38,072 bases of DNA, from contig JAJVHZ010000121.1 of the NCBI GenBank assembly GCA_022072255.1, forward strand, positions 1 to 38,072. Reading direction: 5' to 3'. This DNA comes from Gammaproteobacteria bacterium. GTDB lineage: Bacteria > Pseudomonadota > Gammaproteobacteria > JAJPIJ01. Of this stretch, positions 7,241 through 16,140 are shown in pieces. The notes beneath the pieces were generated by a model. It was given only the letters and a program-made list of their open reading frames with translations, was not told the origin of the DNA and ran no database searches. Both the position numbers and the translations under genes were made by a program. Numbering within the stretch: position 1 is the stretch's first letter; every line of letters begins with the position of its first letter.

Positions 7241-8458
7241 ATGAGCGTCCGACGCATCTTCGCACTCATCGGCATCTACCTGCTCGGCGCGTCCGGCTGG
7301 AACATCCTCGGCAGCGCGAGCAGCATGCGTTCCTGGTCGCAGGAATCCACGCTGACCGGGGCGGTGCAGAACCTCTGGGGCGCGCCCATCGTGCAGCCCG
7401 CGCCGACCTTCACCGTAACCGTGCCCGGCACCCGGCGGCAGCGTGCGATCGCCCCGGTGGAGAACCGCATCGCCGTGACCATCGATCTCGAGCATCGCCG
7501 CAAGGGCCTGTTGTGGTATTCCACCTATGCGGTGGACTTCGACGCGCAGTACACGCTGAGCAACAGCGAGCACGTCGCGCAGACGGTGCGCGTGCACTTT
7601 CCGCTGCCCTCGAAGACCGCAACCTACGAACGCCTGCAGGCCACGCTCGACGGCGAGCCGCTCCCGGGCGCCGCGGATTCCGGCAACGCCCTCGACCTGC
7701 ACGAGCTCGTCACCCTCGCGCCCGGCGGGCGCCGCCGGTTCGGCGTGCATTACGCCACGCGCGGACTGAACGAGTGGCGCTACCGGCTGAGCGGCGAAAG
7801 CGGCGAGGTCAGGGGCCTGCGCGCCACGGTGCGGACCAATTTCGACGACATCGATTTCGCCGAGGGCAGCCTCTCGCCCACTGGCCGGGAACGGCAGGAC
7901 GGCGGCTGGCGCGGCGAGTGGCAGGCCGAGCAGCTCATCACCCGCCAGGACATCGGCATCCTCACCCCGCAGCGGCTCAATCCCGGCCCGCTGGCGGCCC
8001 GCATGAGCTACTTCGCGCCGGTGTGCCTGCTGTTCTTCTTCGTCGTCGTCTCCGCGATCGCACTGCTGCGCCGTGTGGACATACATCCCATGCACTACCT
8101 GTTCGTCACCGCGGGCTTCTTCGCCTTCCACCTGCTGTTCGCCTACCTCGTGGATCTGATCAACGTGCACGCGGCATTCCTCGCTGCGACCGTCACCTCG
8201 GTCGGGCTGGTGACGAGCTACCTGCGCACCGCGCTCGGACCGCGCTTTCCCTGGCGGCTCGCGGCAGCCGGCCAATGCGTCTACCTCGTGCTGTTCTCCT
8301 ACTCGTTTTTTCTGAAGGGAATGACGGGACTCACGGTCACCATCGGCTCGATCCTGACCCTGGCGGCGTTGATGCATGCCACCGCGCGGCTGGACTGGTC
8401 GGACGTATTCCGGCGCCGCCAGTTACGCGACGCGGCGGCGGGAGCGGTTGCGGGATAG
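7241..8458 (+). CDS. CreD-like inner-membrane protein
   Basis: The protein has 405 residues, with ATG at 7241. A short N-terminal helix (about 6-24) is followed by a large periplasmic beta-rich region (about 25-250), then about six closely spaced helices to the C-terminus. The order DIHPMHYLFVTAGFFAFHLL (about 285-304), two more helices, a YLR turn and a final ARLDW closely matches the C-terminal membrane block of the CreD family (RLHPIQYLLVG...; TRRIDW). CreD proteins affect envelope stress and beta-lactam tolerance, but the biochemical activity is unknown. No CreBC two-component genes lie here. The periplasmic portion differs from standard CreD, and the gene is paired with the unknown secreted protein upstream, so this is a divergent member. 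Confidence 0.75.
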   Translation: MSVRRIFALIGIYLLGASGWNILGSASSMRSWSQESTLTGAVQNLWGAPIVQPAPTFTVTVPGTRRQRAIAPVENRIAVTIDLEHRRKGLLWYSTYAVDFDAQYTLSNSEHVAQTVRVHFPLPSKTATYERLQATLDGEPLPGAADSGNALDLHELVTLAPGGRRRFGVHYATRGLNEWRYRLSGESGEVRGLRATVRTNFDDIDFAEGSLSPTGRERQDGGWRGEWQAEQLITRQDIGILTPQRLNPGPLAARMSYFAPVCLLFFFVVVSAIALLRRVDIHPMHYLFVTAGFFAFHLLFAYLVDLINVHAAFLAATVTSVGLVTSYLRTALGPRFPWRLAAAGQCVYLVLFSYSFFLKGMTGLTVTIGSILTLAALMHATARLDWSDVFRRRQLRDAAAGAVAG

Positions 8459-8525
8459 CGCCCGGATAGCGCGAATTCTCCGCGGGCGCGCCATGGACGG
8501 GCGCGGCCGCGCTGCGCGCGGCGGG

Positions 8526-10709
8526 TCAGACGGAGACGAGATTGGCCTGGGCGGCGAGCAGGCGCTTGGTGCCGCTCGCCTCGAAATTGACCTGCACGAC
8601 CATGTGCGCACCCTGGCCCTCGACGTTGAGCACGACGCCATCGCCGAAGCTCGCATGCCGCACCCGCTGGCCGAGCCTGAGCAGGGCGCCGCGATCCTCC
8701 TCCGTGCCGCGGCGGCCGTCGTAGCGCGGCACGCCGATGCTGCCGCCCATGCGCACTTCGCTGACCAGCTCGGCCGGCAGCTCGGAGATGAACCGCGACG
8801 GCCGCGGGTAGAGATCGGTGCCGTGCAGGCGGCGGCTTTCCGCGTGCGTCATGACCAACCGCTCGCGCGCACGGGTGATGCCCACGTAGCACAGGCGCCG
8901 TTCCTCCTCGAGCTGCGCGGGCTCCTCGCTGGAGCGCTGGTGCGGAAACAGGCCTTCCTCCATACCGACCATGAAAACGAGCGGGAACTCCAGCCCCTTG
9001 GCCGAATGCAGCGTCATGAGCTGCACGCAGTCCTCATGCGCCTCGGCCTGGCCCTCGCCGGACTCCAGTGCGGCGCGCGCGAGGAACGCCTGCACCGGCG
9101 TCATGCCCTCGAATTCCGGATCGCCGATCTCGAACTCGCGCGCGGCGGTGATCAACTCATCGAGGTTCTCGATGCGCTCCTCGCCGCGTCCGTCCTTCTC
9201 CTTGCGATAATGCTCCGGCAGCCGGCTGCGGCGTATGACCACGTCCATCGCCTCGCCGAGCGGCAGGGCCGCGGTCTCGTACGCCGCCGAGTCGATGAGC
9301 CGCATGAACTCGCCCAGGGCGCCGAGCGCGCGCGACGGCAGCTCCCTGGTCGCCATCAGGCGCTGCGCGGCGCGCCACAGCGGGATCGCCTCGCTGCGCG
9401 CGGCGGCGCGGACGGCGTCCATGGTGCGGTCGCCAATCCCGCGCATCGGCGTGTTGATGACGCGCTCGAAGGCGGCATCGTCCTCGCGGCTGGCCGCCAG
9501 CCGCAGGTAGGCGAGCGCGTCCTTGACCTCGGCGCGCTCGTAGAAGCGGAAGCCGCCGTAGACGCGGTAGGGGAGGCGCTGATCGCGCAGGGCGTCTTCG
9601 AACAGGCGCGACTGCGCGCTGGTTCGATACAGGATGGCCGCCTCGCGCAGCTGGCGGCCGCGCGCGTGCCACTGCGCGATCTGATCGACGCAGTAACGCG
9701 CCTCCTCGCGATCGTTGAAGGCGCTATAGAGCCGTACGGGCTCGCCGCCGGTCTGCTCGGTCCACAATTCCTTGCCCAGCCGGCCCGCGTTGTGCCGTAT
9801 GAGCGCGTTGGCGGCCTTCAGGATGGTGCCGGTGGACCGGTAGTTCTGCTCCAGCCGGACGAGGCGCACGTTCGGGAAGTCCCGCGAGAAGCGCTCCATG
9901 TGCTCGACCTGCGCGCCCCGCCAGCTGTAGATGGACTGATCATCGTCGCCGACCACGAACAGGCTGTGGTTGACGTCCGCCGGCCGGCCGAGCGAGCCGC
10001 CCAGGTAGCGCAGCCAGGCGTACTGGATGGAATTGGTGTCCTGGAACTCATCGACCAGTACGTGACGGAAACGCTGCCGGTAGTGCTGCAGGAGCCCCTC
10101 GCTGTCGCGCCACAGCTCCAGCGATCGCAGCAGCAGCTCGGTGAAGTCGACCACGCCGGTGCGCTCGCAGGTCTCCTCGTAGACGCGGTAGATGCGCGCC
10201 AGCTGCGCCAGCGTCTCGTCACCGTGATCCGGGATCTTCCCGGCGCGCAGCCCCTCCTCCTTGCGCGCGTTGATGAACCACTGCGCCTCGCGCGCGGGCC
10301 AGCGGCTGTCGTCCAGCCCCATGCCCTTGATGACGCGGCGTATGGTCCGCAGCTGATCGTCGCTGTCGAGGATCTGGAAGTTCTCCGGCAGTCCCGCCTC
10401 GCGGGAGTGCGCGCGCAGCAGCCGGTGTGCGATGCCGTGAAACGTGCCCACCCACATCCCGGAGGCGGGCATCGCCAGCAGTTGCTCGATGCGCCCGCGC
10501 ATCTCGGCGGCGGCCTTGTTGGTGAAGGTGACGGCGAGTATGCCCTGGGGGCTCGCCTGCGCGGTGGCGATGTACCAGGCGACCCGATGCACGAGCACGC
10601 GCGTCTTGCCGCTGCCGGCACCGGCCAGTACCAGAAGATTGGTCGGCTCGGCGCTGACCGCCGCGCGTTGCGCGTCGTTCAGAGGATCGAGGATCGGGGA
10701 AACATCCAT
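8526..10709 (-). CDS. uvrD: ATP-dependent DNA helicase UvrD (helicase II)
   Basis: The protein has 727 residues, close to the usual 720. It unwinds DNA 3' to 5' in nucleotide excision and mismatch repair and removes RecA filaments. Visible superfamily 1A motifs are the Q motif (LNDAQRAAV), Walker A GAGSGKT at 30-36, motif Ia TFTNKAAAEM, Walker B VLVDEFQDTN, motif III GDDDQSIYSWRGA, motif IV RLEQNYRST, motif V LMTLHSAKGLEFPLVF, and motif VI YVGITRARERL. The C-terminus (GDGVVLNVEGQG) is the Tudor-like domain that binds RNA polymerase in UvrD. It is transcribed divergently from pmbA. A TAGAAT hexamer lies 6 bases before its ATG, so the transcript may be leaderless. The long plus-strand frame over it is a codon-bias shadow. 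Confidence 0.97.
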   Translation of the reverse strand: MDVSPILDPLNDAQRAAVSAEPTNLLVLAGAGSGKTRVLVHRVAWYIATAQASPQGILAVTFTNKAAAEMRGRIEQLLAMPASGMWVGTFHGIAHRLLRAHSREAGLPENFQILDSDDQLRTIRRVIKGMGLDDSRWPAREAQWFINARKEEGLRAGKIPDHGDETLAQLARIYRVYEETCERTGVVDFTELLLRSLELWRDSEGLLQHYRQRFRHVLVDEFQDTNSIQYAWLRYLGGSLGRPADVNHSLFVVGDDDQSIYSWRGAQVEHMERFSRDFPNVRLVRLEQNYRSTGTILKAANALIRHNAGRLGKELWTEQTGGEPVRLYSAFNDREEARYCVDQIAQWHARGRQLREAAILYRTSAQSRLFEDALRDQRLPYRVYGGFRFYERAEVKDALAYLRLAASREDDAAFERVINTPMRGIGDRTMDAVRAAARSEAIPLWRAAQRLMATRELPSRALGALGEFMRLIDSAAYETAALPLGEAMDVVIRRSRLPEHYRKEKDGRGEERIENLDELITAAREFEIGDPEFEGMTPVQAFLARAALESGEGQAEAHEDCVQLMTLHSAKGLEFPLVFMVGMEEGLFPHQRSSEEPAQLEEERRLCYVGITRARERLVMTHAESRRLHGTDLYPRPSRFISELPAELVSEVRMGGSIGVPRYDGRRGTEEDRGALLRLGQRVRHASFGDGVVLNVEGQGAHMVVQVNFEASGTKRLLAAQANLVSV

Positions 10710-10715
10710 GGCCGG

Positions 10716-10721
10716 ATTCTA
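10716..10721 (-). promoter_or_regulatory. putative -10 element of uvrD
   Basis: The minus strand reads TAGAAT, then CCGGCC, then the ATG. Transcription would start at or next to the start codon. No Shine-Dalgarno sequence fits between. No clear -35 hexamer is visible. Confidence 0.45.
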
Positions 10722-10773
10722 CCCGAATGCGCCGCGCACTTCCGGGGCGCGCCGGGGCGCACCTGCGGCCTGA

Positions 10774-10779
10774 TACAAT
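10774..10779 (+). promoter_or_regulatory. putative -10 element of pmbA
   Basis: TACAAT is followed by eight bases (CCCGGGCG) and the ATG of pmbA. The geometry mirrors that of uvrD on the opposite strand and predicts a nearly leaderless message. No consensus -35 was found. Confidence 0.45.
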
Positions 10780-10787
10780 CCCGGGCG

Positions 10788-12128
10788 ATGAGCAACGACG
10801 ATCCGGCATTCAGCGAGCAGCACGCCCTCGACGTCATTCAGCAGACCCTCGCGCTGGCACGCACGGCGGGCGCGACCGCCGCCGAGGCTGCCTACGGCCA
10901 GAGCGCAGGCCTCTCGGTCACCGTGCGCATGGCCGAGCTGGAGACCCTGCAGCACCAGCGCGACAAGTCGCTGCAGGTCACGGTCTACCTGGGCCACCGC
11001 AAGGGCTCGGCCAGCACCACCGATCTGCGCACCGAGGCGCTGCGCAAGACCGTGGAGGCCGCGCACGCCATCGCCCGCCACGGCGGCGAGGACCCATGTG
11101 CCGGGCTGGTGGAACCGGAGCTGCTGGCACGCGAACAGCCGCAGCTCGATCTGTTCCATCCCTGGGACCTGAGTCCTGAGCAGGCCATCGAGATCGCGCG
11201 CCGATGCGAGCAGGCGGCACGTGCCTTCGATCGGCGCATCACCAACTCCGAGGGCGCGAGCGTGCGCGCCAGCAGCGGCGTGCATGCCTACGGCAACAGC
11301 AACGGGTTCTGCGGAGCCTGGCGTGCCAGCGCACAGCGCCTGAGCTGCGCCGTCATCGCCAGCGACGAGGGCGGTATGCAGCAGGACTACGATCACAGCG
11401 TCGCGCGCCGCTGGCAGGAGCTGCGTGCGGCCGAGGAGATCGGCCGGCGCGCGGCGCAACGCGCCGTGCGCCGGCTCGGCGCGCGCAAGATCCCGACCAC
11501 CACGGTACCGGTCATCTTCGAATCGCGGATCGCCACCTCGCTGTTCGGCCATTTCGCCGGTGCGATCTCCGGCGGCAGCCTGTATCGCCGCAGCTCCTTC
11601 CTGGTCGATCACCTGCAACGTCAGGTGTTTCCGCCGTGGCTGCAGGTCCGCGAGGAGCCGTTCCTGCCCCGTGAGCTGGGCAGTCGCCCCTTCGACGACG
11701 ACGGCGTGGTGCCGCAGCCGCGGCACATCGTCGAGAACGGCATCCTGAAGAGCTATCTGCTCGGCGGCTACTCCGCGCGCAAGCTCGGCATGAAGCCCAC
11801 GGGCAACGCCGGCGGCATCACCAACTGGCGCCTCAGCCACGGCGGGGAGGATTTGAGCGAACTCACCCGTCGCATGCACCGCGGGCTGCTGGTCACCGAG
11901 CTGATGGGTTTCGGCGTCAACAGTGTCACCGGCGACTATTCGCGCGGCGCGAGCGGCTACTGGGTGGACGAGGGCGAGATCCGGCATCCGGTCGAGGAGG
12001 TCACGATCGCCTCCAATCTCAAGGACATGTTCGGGGGCATCGTCGCGATCGGCGGCGATCTCGAGATGAACGCGGCGATCAGGACCGGCTCGGTGCTGAT
12101 CGAGCGGATGACCATCGCCGGCAAGTGA
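10788..12128 (+). CDS. pmbA: PmbA/TldE, subunit of the TldD-TldE protease
   Basis: The protein has 446 residues, the normal length for the family. I chose the ATG at 10788 because it gives the expected N-terminus; the frame happens to be open for 2.4 kb upstream across uvrD, which is a shadow. Family features include the early VTVRMAELETLQHQRDKSL strand region, GHRKGSAST, NSEGA, GYWVDEGEI, and the C-terminal SNLKDMF block followed by GS. PmbA pairs with TldD in a heterodimeric metalloprotease that trims peptides (microcin maturation, CcdA turnover); the zinc site is in TldD, which is not in this window. Genes for the two are often unlinked, so this is not unusual. Confidence 0.95.
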   Translation: MSNDDPAFSEQHALDVIQQTLALARTAGATAAEAAYGQSAGLSVTVRMAELETLQHQRDKSLQVTVYLGHRKGSASTTDLRTEALRKTVEAAHAIARHGGEDPCAGLVEPELLAREQPQLDLFHPWDLSPEQAIEIARRCEQAARAFDRRITNSEGASVRASSGVHAYGNSNGFCGAWRASAQRLSCAVIASDEGGMQQDYDHSVARRWQELRAAEEIGRRAAQRAVRRLGARKIPTTTVPVIFESRIATSLFGHFAGAISGGSLYRRSSFLVDHLQRQVFPPWLQVREEPFLPRELGSRPFDDDGVVPQPRHIVENGILKSYLLGGYSARKLGMKPTGNAGGITNWRLSHGGEDLSELTRRMHRGLLVTELMGFGVNSVTGDYSRGASGYWVDEGEIRHPVEEVTIASNLKDMFGGIVAIGGDLEMNAAIRTGSVLIERMTIAGK

Positions 12129-12254
12129 TGCCGGTCCGCGGCCAGCGACGGACAAACCTGTCGCGCCCCTCGAGCATTGCCTGGCCGATCGCCTCGTCAG
12201 CGTCGGTCAAAGCGGCTATCCTCCTGAAATGAGCTTCGCGGAACGCTTGCATTC

Positions 12255-13205
12255 ATGACCATCCTGTCCTCCCCCAACCTGCTGAACGACAAGACCATAC
12301 TCGACACGGTGATAGCCACCGCGGGCGAGGTGGTGGTCGGCAAGCAGCACGAGATCAAGCTCGCCTTCGCCTGCCTGCTCGCGCGCGGCCACCTGCTCAT
12401 CGAGGACCTCCCGGGTGTGGGCAAGACGACCCTGGCGCACGTGCTGGCGCGGGTGCTGGGGCTGAGCTTCCAGCGCGTGCAGTTCACCAGCGATCTGCTG
12501 CCGGGGGATATCCTCGGCGTATCGGTCTACGAGAAGGACACCGGCAGGTTCAGCTTCCACCCGGGGCCGATCTTCGCGCAACTGGTGCTGGCCGACGAGG
12601 TCAATCGCGCCACCCCGCGCACGCAGAGCGCGTTGCTGGAGGCGATGGAGGAGCAGCAGGTCACCGTCGAGGGCCGCACCCATACGCTGCCCGTGCCGTT
12701 CTTCGTGGTCGCGACCCAGAACCCCTCGCACCAGATCGGCACATTTCCGCTGCCGGAGTCGCAGCTGGATCGATTCCTGATGCGCATAGAACTCGGCTAC
12801 CCGGACGTCTCCGCCGAGCGCACACTGCTCAAGGGCCGCGACCGGCGCGAGATGGTCGCGGAGATCGAACCGATACTCCAGCCCAAGGCGCTGTTCGAGA
12901 TGCAGCAGCGCGTGAGCGAGATCCACGTCAGCGACGCGCTCATCGACTATCTGCAGGAGCTGCTCAATCACAGCCGGCGCGCGCCGGGATTCCTCGCCGG
13001 GCTCTCGCCACGCGCGGGCTTGAGCCTGCGCAGCGCCGCGCAGGCGTGGGCGATGCTGGCCGGCCGCTCGCACGTCCTGCCCGAGGACGTGCAGGCGGTG
13101 CTGCCGGCCGTGGTCGGGCATCGGCTGCGCGTGCGGGATCGCGCCCACGAGGCCGCGCCCGAAGACATCGCGGCGCGCCTGCTGCGCGAGGTCGCCATAC
13201 CCTAG
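12255..13205 (+). CDS. moxR: MoxR-family AAA+ ATPase
   Basis: The protein has 316 residues. Walker A is GVGKTT (54-59) in the MoxR context HLLIEDLPGVGKTTLA, Walker B is LVLADEVNRA, and sensor 1 lies in FFVVATQNP. A MoxR-type lid follows, with the HVLPEDVQAVLPAVVGHRL motif. MoxR ATPases act as chaperones for metal-cofactor insertion or envelope complexes and usually work with vWA proteins. It is first in a three-gene operon: DUF58 begins 3 bases after its stop and the transglutaminase gene overlaps DUF58. The start has only a weak ribosome site (GGA about 13 bases upstream). A second ATG at 12229 is out of frame. Confidence 0.93.
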   Translation: MTILSSPNLLNDKTILDTVIATAGEVVVGKQHEIKLAFACLLARGHLLIEDLPGVGKTTLAHVLARVLGLSFQRVQFTSDLLPGDILGVSVYEKDTGRFSFHPGPIFAQLVLADEVNRATPRTQSALLEAMEEQQVTVEGRTHTLPVPFFVVATQNPSHQIGTFPLPESQLDRFLMRIELGYPDVSAERTLLKGRDRREMVAEIEPILQPKALFEMQQRVSEIHVSDALIDYLQELLNHSRRAPGFLAGLSPRAGLSLRSAAQAWAMLAGRSHVLPEDVQAVLPAVVGHRLRVRDRAHEAAPEDIAARLLREVAIP

Positions 13206-13208
13206 GCC

Positions 13209-14144
13209 ATGGCATCCGCCACCGCAGCCGGCGTCAGGGGCCGGGCGGAGGTGTCGCCGCCTCCGCGCATCGCGGTGCGCGTGCTTCCGAACCGCTACGG
13301 TTGGCTGATGCTGCTGGTCCTCGGCGTGATGCTGCTCGGGTCGATCAACTACAACAACAATCTCGGCTACGCCCTGACCTTCCTGCTGATGGGCGTGTGG
13401 GTGATGGCCCACGTGCACGGCTACCGCAACCTGCGCGGCATCGAGGTGCTCGGCGCCCGCGCCACGCCGGTGTTCGTGGGCGAGGAGGCCGTGTTCGAGG
13501 TCTTCGTGTGCAACAGCAGCGCGCGCGCCAGCCACGGGCTCGCCATCTCGGCGGGCATGGTCACCACCGACATGTTCGAGGTCGCGGCCGGGGACTCGCA
13601 TACCGCGCGGCTGTCCTTCCCCGCGCAGCGCCGGGGGGTGCTGCCGCTGCCGCCGGTCACCATCGCCTCGGGCTTTCCGCTGGCCATCGGCACCGCGCGC
13701 ATCGGGTGGCGCGGCGAGGCCAGCGCCACGGTCTATCCGCACCCGGCCGGCGCCCTGCCGCTGCCGGAGACCGACGACCCGGCCGCCGCCGCCGCCGGCT
13801 ACGCATTGTCGGGCGATACGGATTTCGCCGGGCTGCGCGCCTACCGCACCGGCGATTCGCTGCGCCAGATCGCGTGGAAGGCGCTGGCGCGCGAGCGCGG
13901 GCTGCACGTCAAGCGCTTCGCGGGCGGCGTAGCCGCGCAGGTCGAGCTGCGGCTGCGCGACCTGCGATTCATCGGCGATCCGGAGACGCAACTCTCGCAG
14001 CTGGCGCGCTGGGTCATGGACGCCGAGCGCGCCGGCATATCCTATTCCCTCGACCTCGATCATGTGCTGCTGCCCGCCGGCGTCGGTGAGGCGCACCGCG
14101 AGTTCTGCCTGCAGGCCCTGGCGCATTACGGGCCACCGTCGTGA
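13209..14144 (+). CDS. DUF58-domain membrane protein
   Basis: The protein has 311 residues. Two closely spaced membrane helices at about 30-70 (WLMLLVLGVMLLG, then YALTFLLMGVWVMAHVH) are followed by a soluble region ending in the DUF58 signature DFAGLRAYRTGDSLRQIAWK, about residues 204-223. In many proteobacteria DUF58 proteins are coded between a MoxR ATPase and a TgpA-like transglutaminase, as here. They are thought to form a membrane complex in which MoxR works on the DUF58 and vWA-like part. The stop overlaps the GTG start of the next gene by 4 bases, so translation is coupled. The molecular function of the family is not established. Confidence 0.93.
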   Translation: MASATAAGVRGRAEVSPPPRIAVRVLPNRYGWLMLLVLGVMLLGSINYNNNLGYALTFLLMGVWVMAHVHGYRNLRGIEVLGARATPVFVGEEAVFEVFVCNSSARASHGLAISAGMVTTDMFEVAAGDSHTARLSFPAQRRGVLPLPPVTIASGFPLAIGTARIGWRGEASATVYPHPAGALPLPETDDPAAAAAGYALSGDTDFAGLRAYRTGDSLRQIAWKALARERGLHVKRFAGGVAAQVELRLRDLRFIGDPETQLSQLARWVMDAERAGISYSLDLDHVLLPAGVGEAHREFCLQALAHYGPPS

Positions 14145-16123
14145 CCGCAACGCGCAGGATCGAATTGACGCGGCCGGTCGTCGCCTGGCTGGCGGTGTCG
14201 CTGCTGATGGTCGTGCTGTTGCACGCCCGCCAGCAGCCGCTGTGGGTCTGCGGCGGTTTCCTGGCCCTGGTGCTGTGGCGGATCCTGCACGCCTGGCGGG
14301 GCGTGCCGCTGCCCACCCGCGACCATCGCATGCTGTGGCTGCTCAAGCACGCGCTCGCCATCGGCATCTTCTGGGTCGTGTACCGCCGCTTCGGCGGTGT
14401 CATCGGGCGCGACGCGGGCATCAGCCTGCTCATATTGCTCATCGGCCTGAAACTCCTCGAGATGAAAAGCCAACGCGAATTCGTGCTCGTCGCGCTGCTG
14501 GGATTCTTTCTTCTGGTGACCGCCTTCTTCTACTCCCAGAGCATTCCGGTGGCCGTGTACGCGCTCGCCTGCGTGGCGGCGCTGCTCGGCAGCATGGTGG
14601 CCATGGCGCTGCCGGCGCGCGCGCGCGCGGTGGGCGCTAACCTGCGGCTCGCCGGGACGCTGATGCTGCAGGCCGCGCCGCTGATGCTGATCGCCTTCGT
14701 GCTGTTCCCGCGCCCGGGCTCGCCACTGTGGACGCTGCCGAAGGACGCGCGCCACGCCGTCTCGGGATTGAGCGAGGAGATGTCGCCGGGCGAGCTCACC
14801 AGGCTGACCATGTCGGACGCCGTCGCATTCCGCGCCGCGTTCTCCACCAACCGACCCTCGGTCGCCGAGATGTACTGGCGCGGCCCGGTGCTCGTGAAAA
14901 CCGACGGCCGGACCTGGACGCCGGGCGAACCGAGCGACCGACCCGCGCCGGCCATCACCGCGCAGGGCGTGCGCTACAGCTACAGCATCACCCTCGAGCC
15001 GACCGACAGGCCGTGGATATACGCGCTCGAGCATCCGTCCTCGCTGCCGCGCGGCACCCGGTTGAGCCGCGACCTGCGCGTGCTGTCCGGGCGGCCGATC
15101 ACCGATCGCATTCGCTACAGCGCGGAGTCCTACACCCAGGCCTGGGTGGCCGAGGCCGACAGCGAGGAGCTGCGCGCGGCGCTGCAGCTTCCGCCGGACG
15201 CCCATCCCAGGGCCCAGGCGCTGGCGAGGCAATGGCGGCGCGAGGACCGCAGCGACGAGGGCGTGGTGCGGCGCGCGCTGCAGCGCTTCCGCGACGAGCC
15301 GTTCGTCTACACGCTGTCGCCACGGGAGATCCACGGCGATCCCGTCGACGGCTTCCTGTTCGGCACCCGCCAGGGATTCTGCGAGCACTACGCCTCGGCG
15401 TTCACGGTGCTGATGCGCGCCGCGCAGATCCCCGCGCGCATCGTCACCGGCTACCAGGGGGGCGAGTACAACCCCGTCGGGGATTACTACATCGTGCGCC
15501 AGCGCGACGCGCACGCATGGGTGGAGGTCTGGCTGGGCCATCGCGGCTGGGTGCGCGTGGATCCGACCGCAGCGGTTGCCCCGGCGCGGGTGCAGCGCGG
15601 GATCGACCAGGCGCTCCCGGGACTCGGTGCCACGGTTGGCGAAGCCGCCGCCGATCTCGCGGTCGATTTCGCCGCCTGGCGCGAGCTGCGTTATGCCTAC
15701 GACGCGCTCAACAACCGCTGGAACCATTGGGTGATCAGCTACAACGCCCGCCGCCAGTCCGCGATGTTCGACGAGTTCGGGCTGCGTGCGGACTGGCGCG
15801 CCCTGGCCCTGCTGCTCGGCGCCGCTCTGCTGCTGGCCGGCACGCTGCTCGTGGCCTGGTCGCTGCGGGGCCGACGCGTGCATGGCGACGCCATCGCCCG
15901 GGCCTACCGGCGCTTTTGCACGAAGCTCGCCAGGCGCGGCCACCCGCGCGCGCCGCACGAGGGCCCGATGGACTACGCGCGCAGGGTCGGAGCGGCGCTG
16001 CCGGCGGCCGCCGCGGACATCGCCAGGATCACGGGGCTGTATGCCCGCGCCCGTTACGGGCCGGGGTCATCGGGTGCGGATGCGCAGGCACTGCGCAGCG
16101 CCGTGCGCCGGTTCGCCCCCTGA
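14141..16123 (+). CDS. tgpA: TgpA-like membrane transglutaminase-fold protein
   Basis: The protein has 660 residues and starts at GTG 14141, overlapping the DUF58 stop (GTGA). About six N-terminal helices fall within residues 1-190 (DUF3488 region). A periplasmic transglutaminase-like domain follows, and a further helix near 550-570 is followed by a cytoplasmic DUF4129-like tail. The papain-like triad is visible: Cys414 in QGFCEHYAS, His458 in DAHAWVE, and Asp474 in VDPTAA. TgpA of Pseudomonas aeruginosa is the studied relative and is essential there; its substrate is unknown, and a role in periplasmic protein or wall crosslinking has been suggested. It is the last gene of the MoxR-DUF58-TgpA operon and converges on msbA with an 17-base gap. 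Confidence 0.94.
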   Translation: MTATRRIELTRPVVAWLAVSLLMVVLLHARQQPLWVCGGFLALVLWRILHAWRGVPLPTRDHRMLWLLKHALAIGIFWVVYRRFGGVIGRDAGISLLILLIGLKLLEMKSQREFVLVALLGFFLLVTAFFYSQSIPVAVYALACVAALLGSMVAMALPARARAVGANLRLAGTLMLQAAPLMLIAFVLFPRPGSPLWTLPKDARHAVSGLSEEMSPGELTRLTMSDAVAFRAAFSTNRPSVAEMYWRGPVLVKTDGRTWTPGEPSDRPAPAITAQGVRYSYSITLEPTDRPWIYALEHPSSLPRGTRLSRDLRVLSGRPITDRIRYSAESYTQAWVAEADSEELRAALQLPPDAHPRAQALARQWRREDRSDEGVVRRALQRFRDEPFVYTLSPREIHGDPVDGFLFGTRQGFCEHYASAFTVLMRAAQIPARIVTGYQGGEYNPVGDYYIVRQRDAHAWVEVWLGHRGWVRVDPTAAVAPARVQRGIDQALPGLGATVGEAAADLAVDFAAWRELRYAYDALNNRWNHWVISYNARRQSAMFDEFGLRADWRALALLLGAALLLAGTLLVAWSLRGRRVHGDAIARAYRRFCTKLARRGHPRAPHEGPMDYARRVGAALPAAAADIARITGLYARARYGPGSSGADAQALRSAVRRFAP

Positions 16124-16140
16124 ACGTCCGCCGCCGCCGA

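Noticed and set aside
8376-10787. A plus-strand open frame running for about 800 codons across uvrD and into pmbA
   Set aside because: The part before 10788 lies opposite the third-codon pattern of uvrD, has no recognisable domain and is a GC-bias shadow. Only pmbA from 10788 is real.
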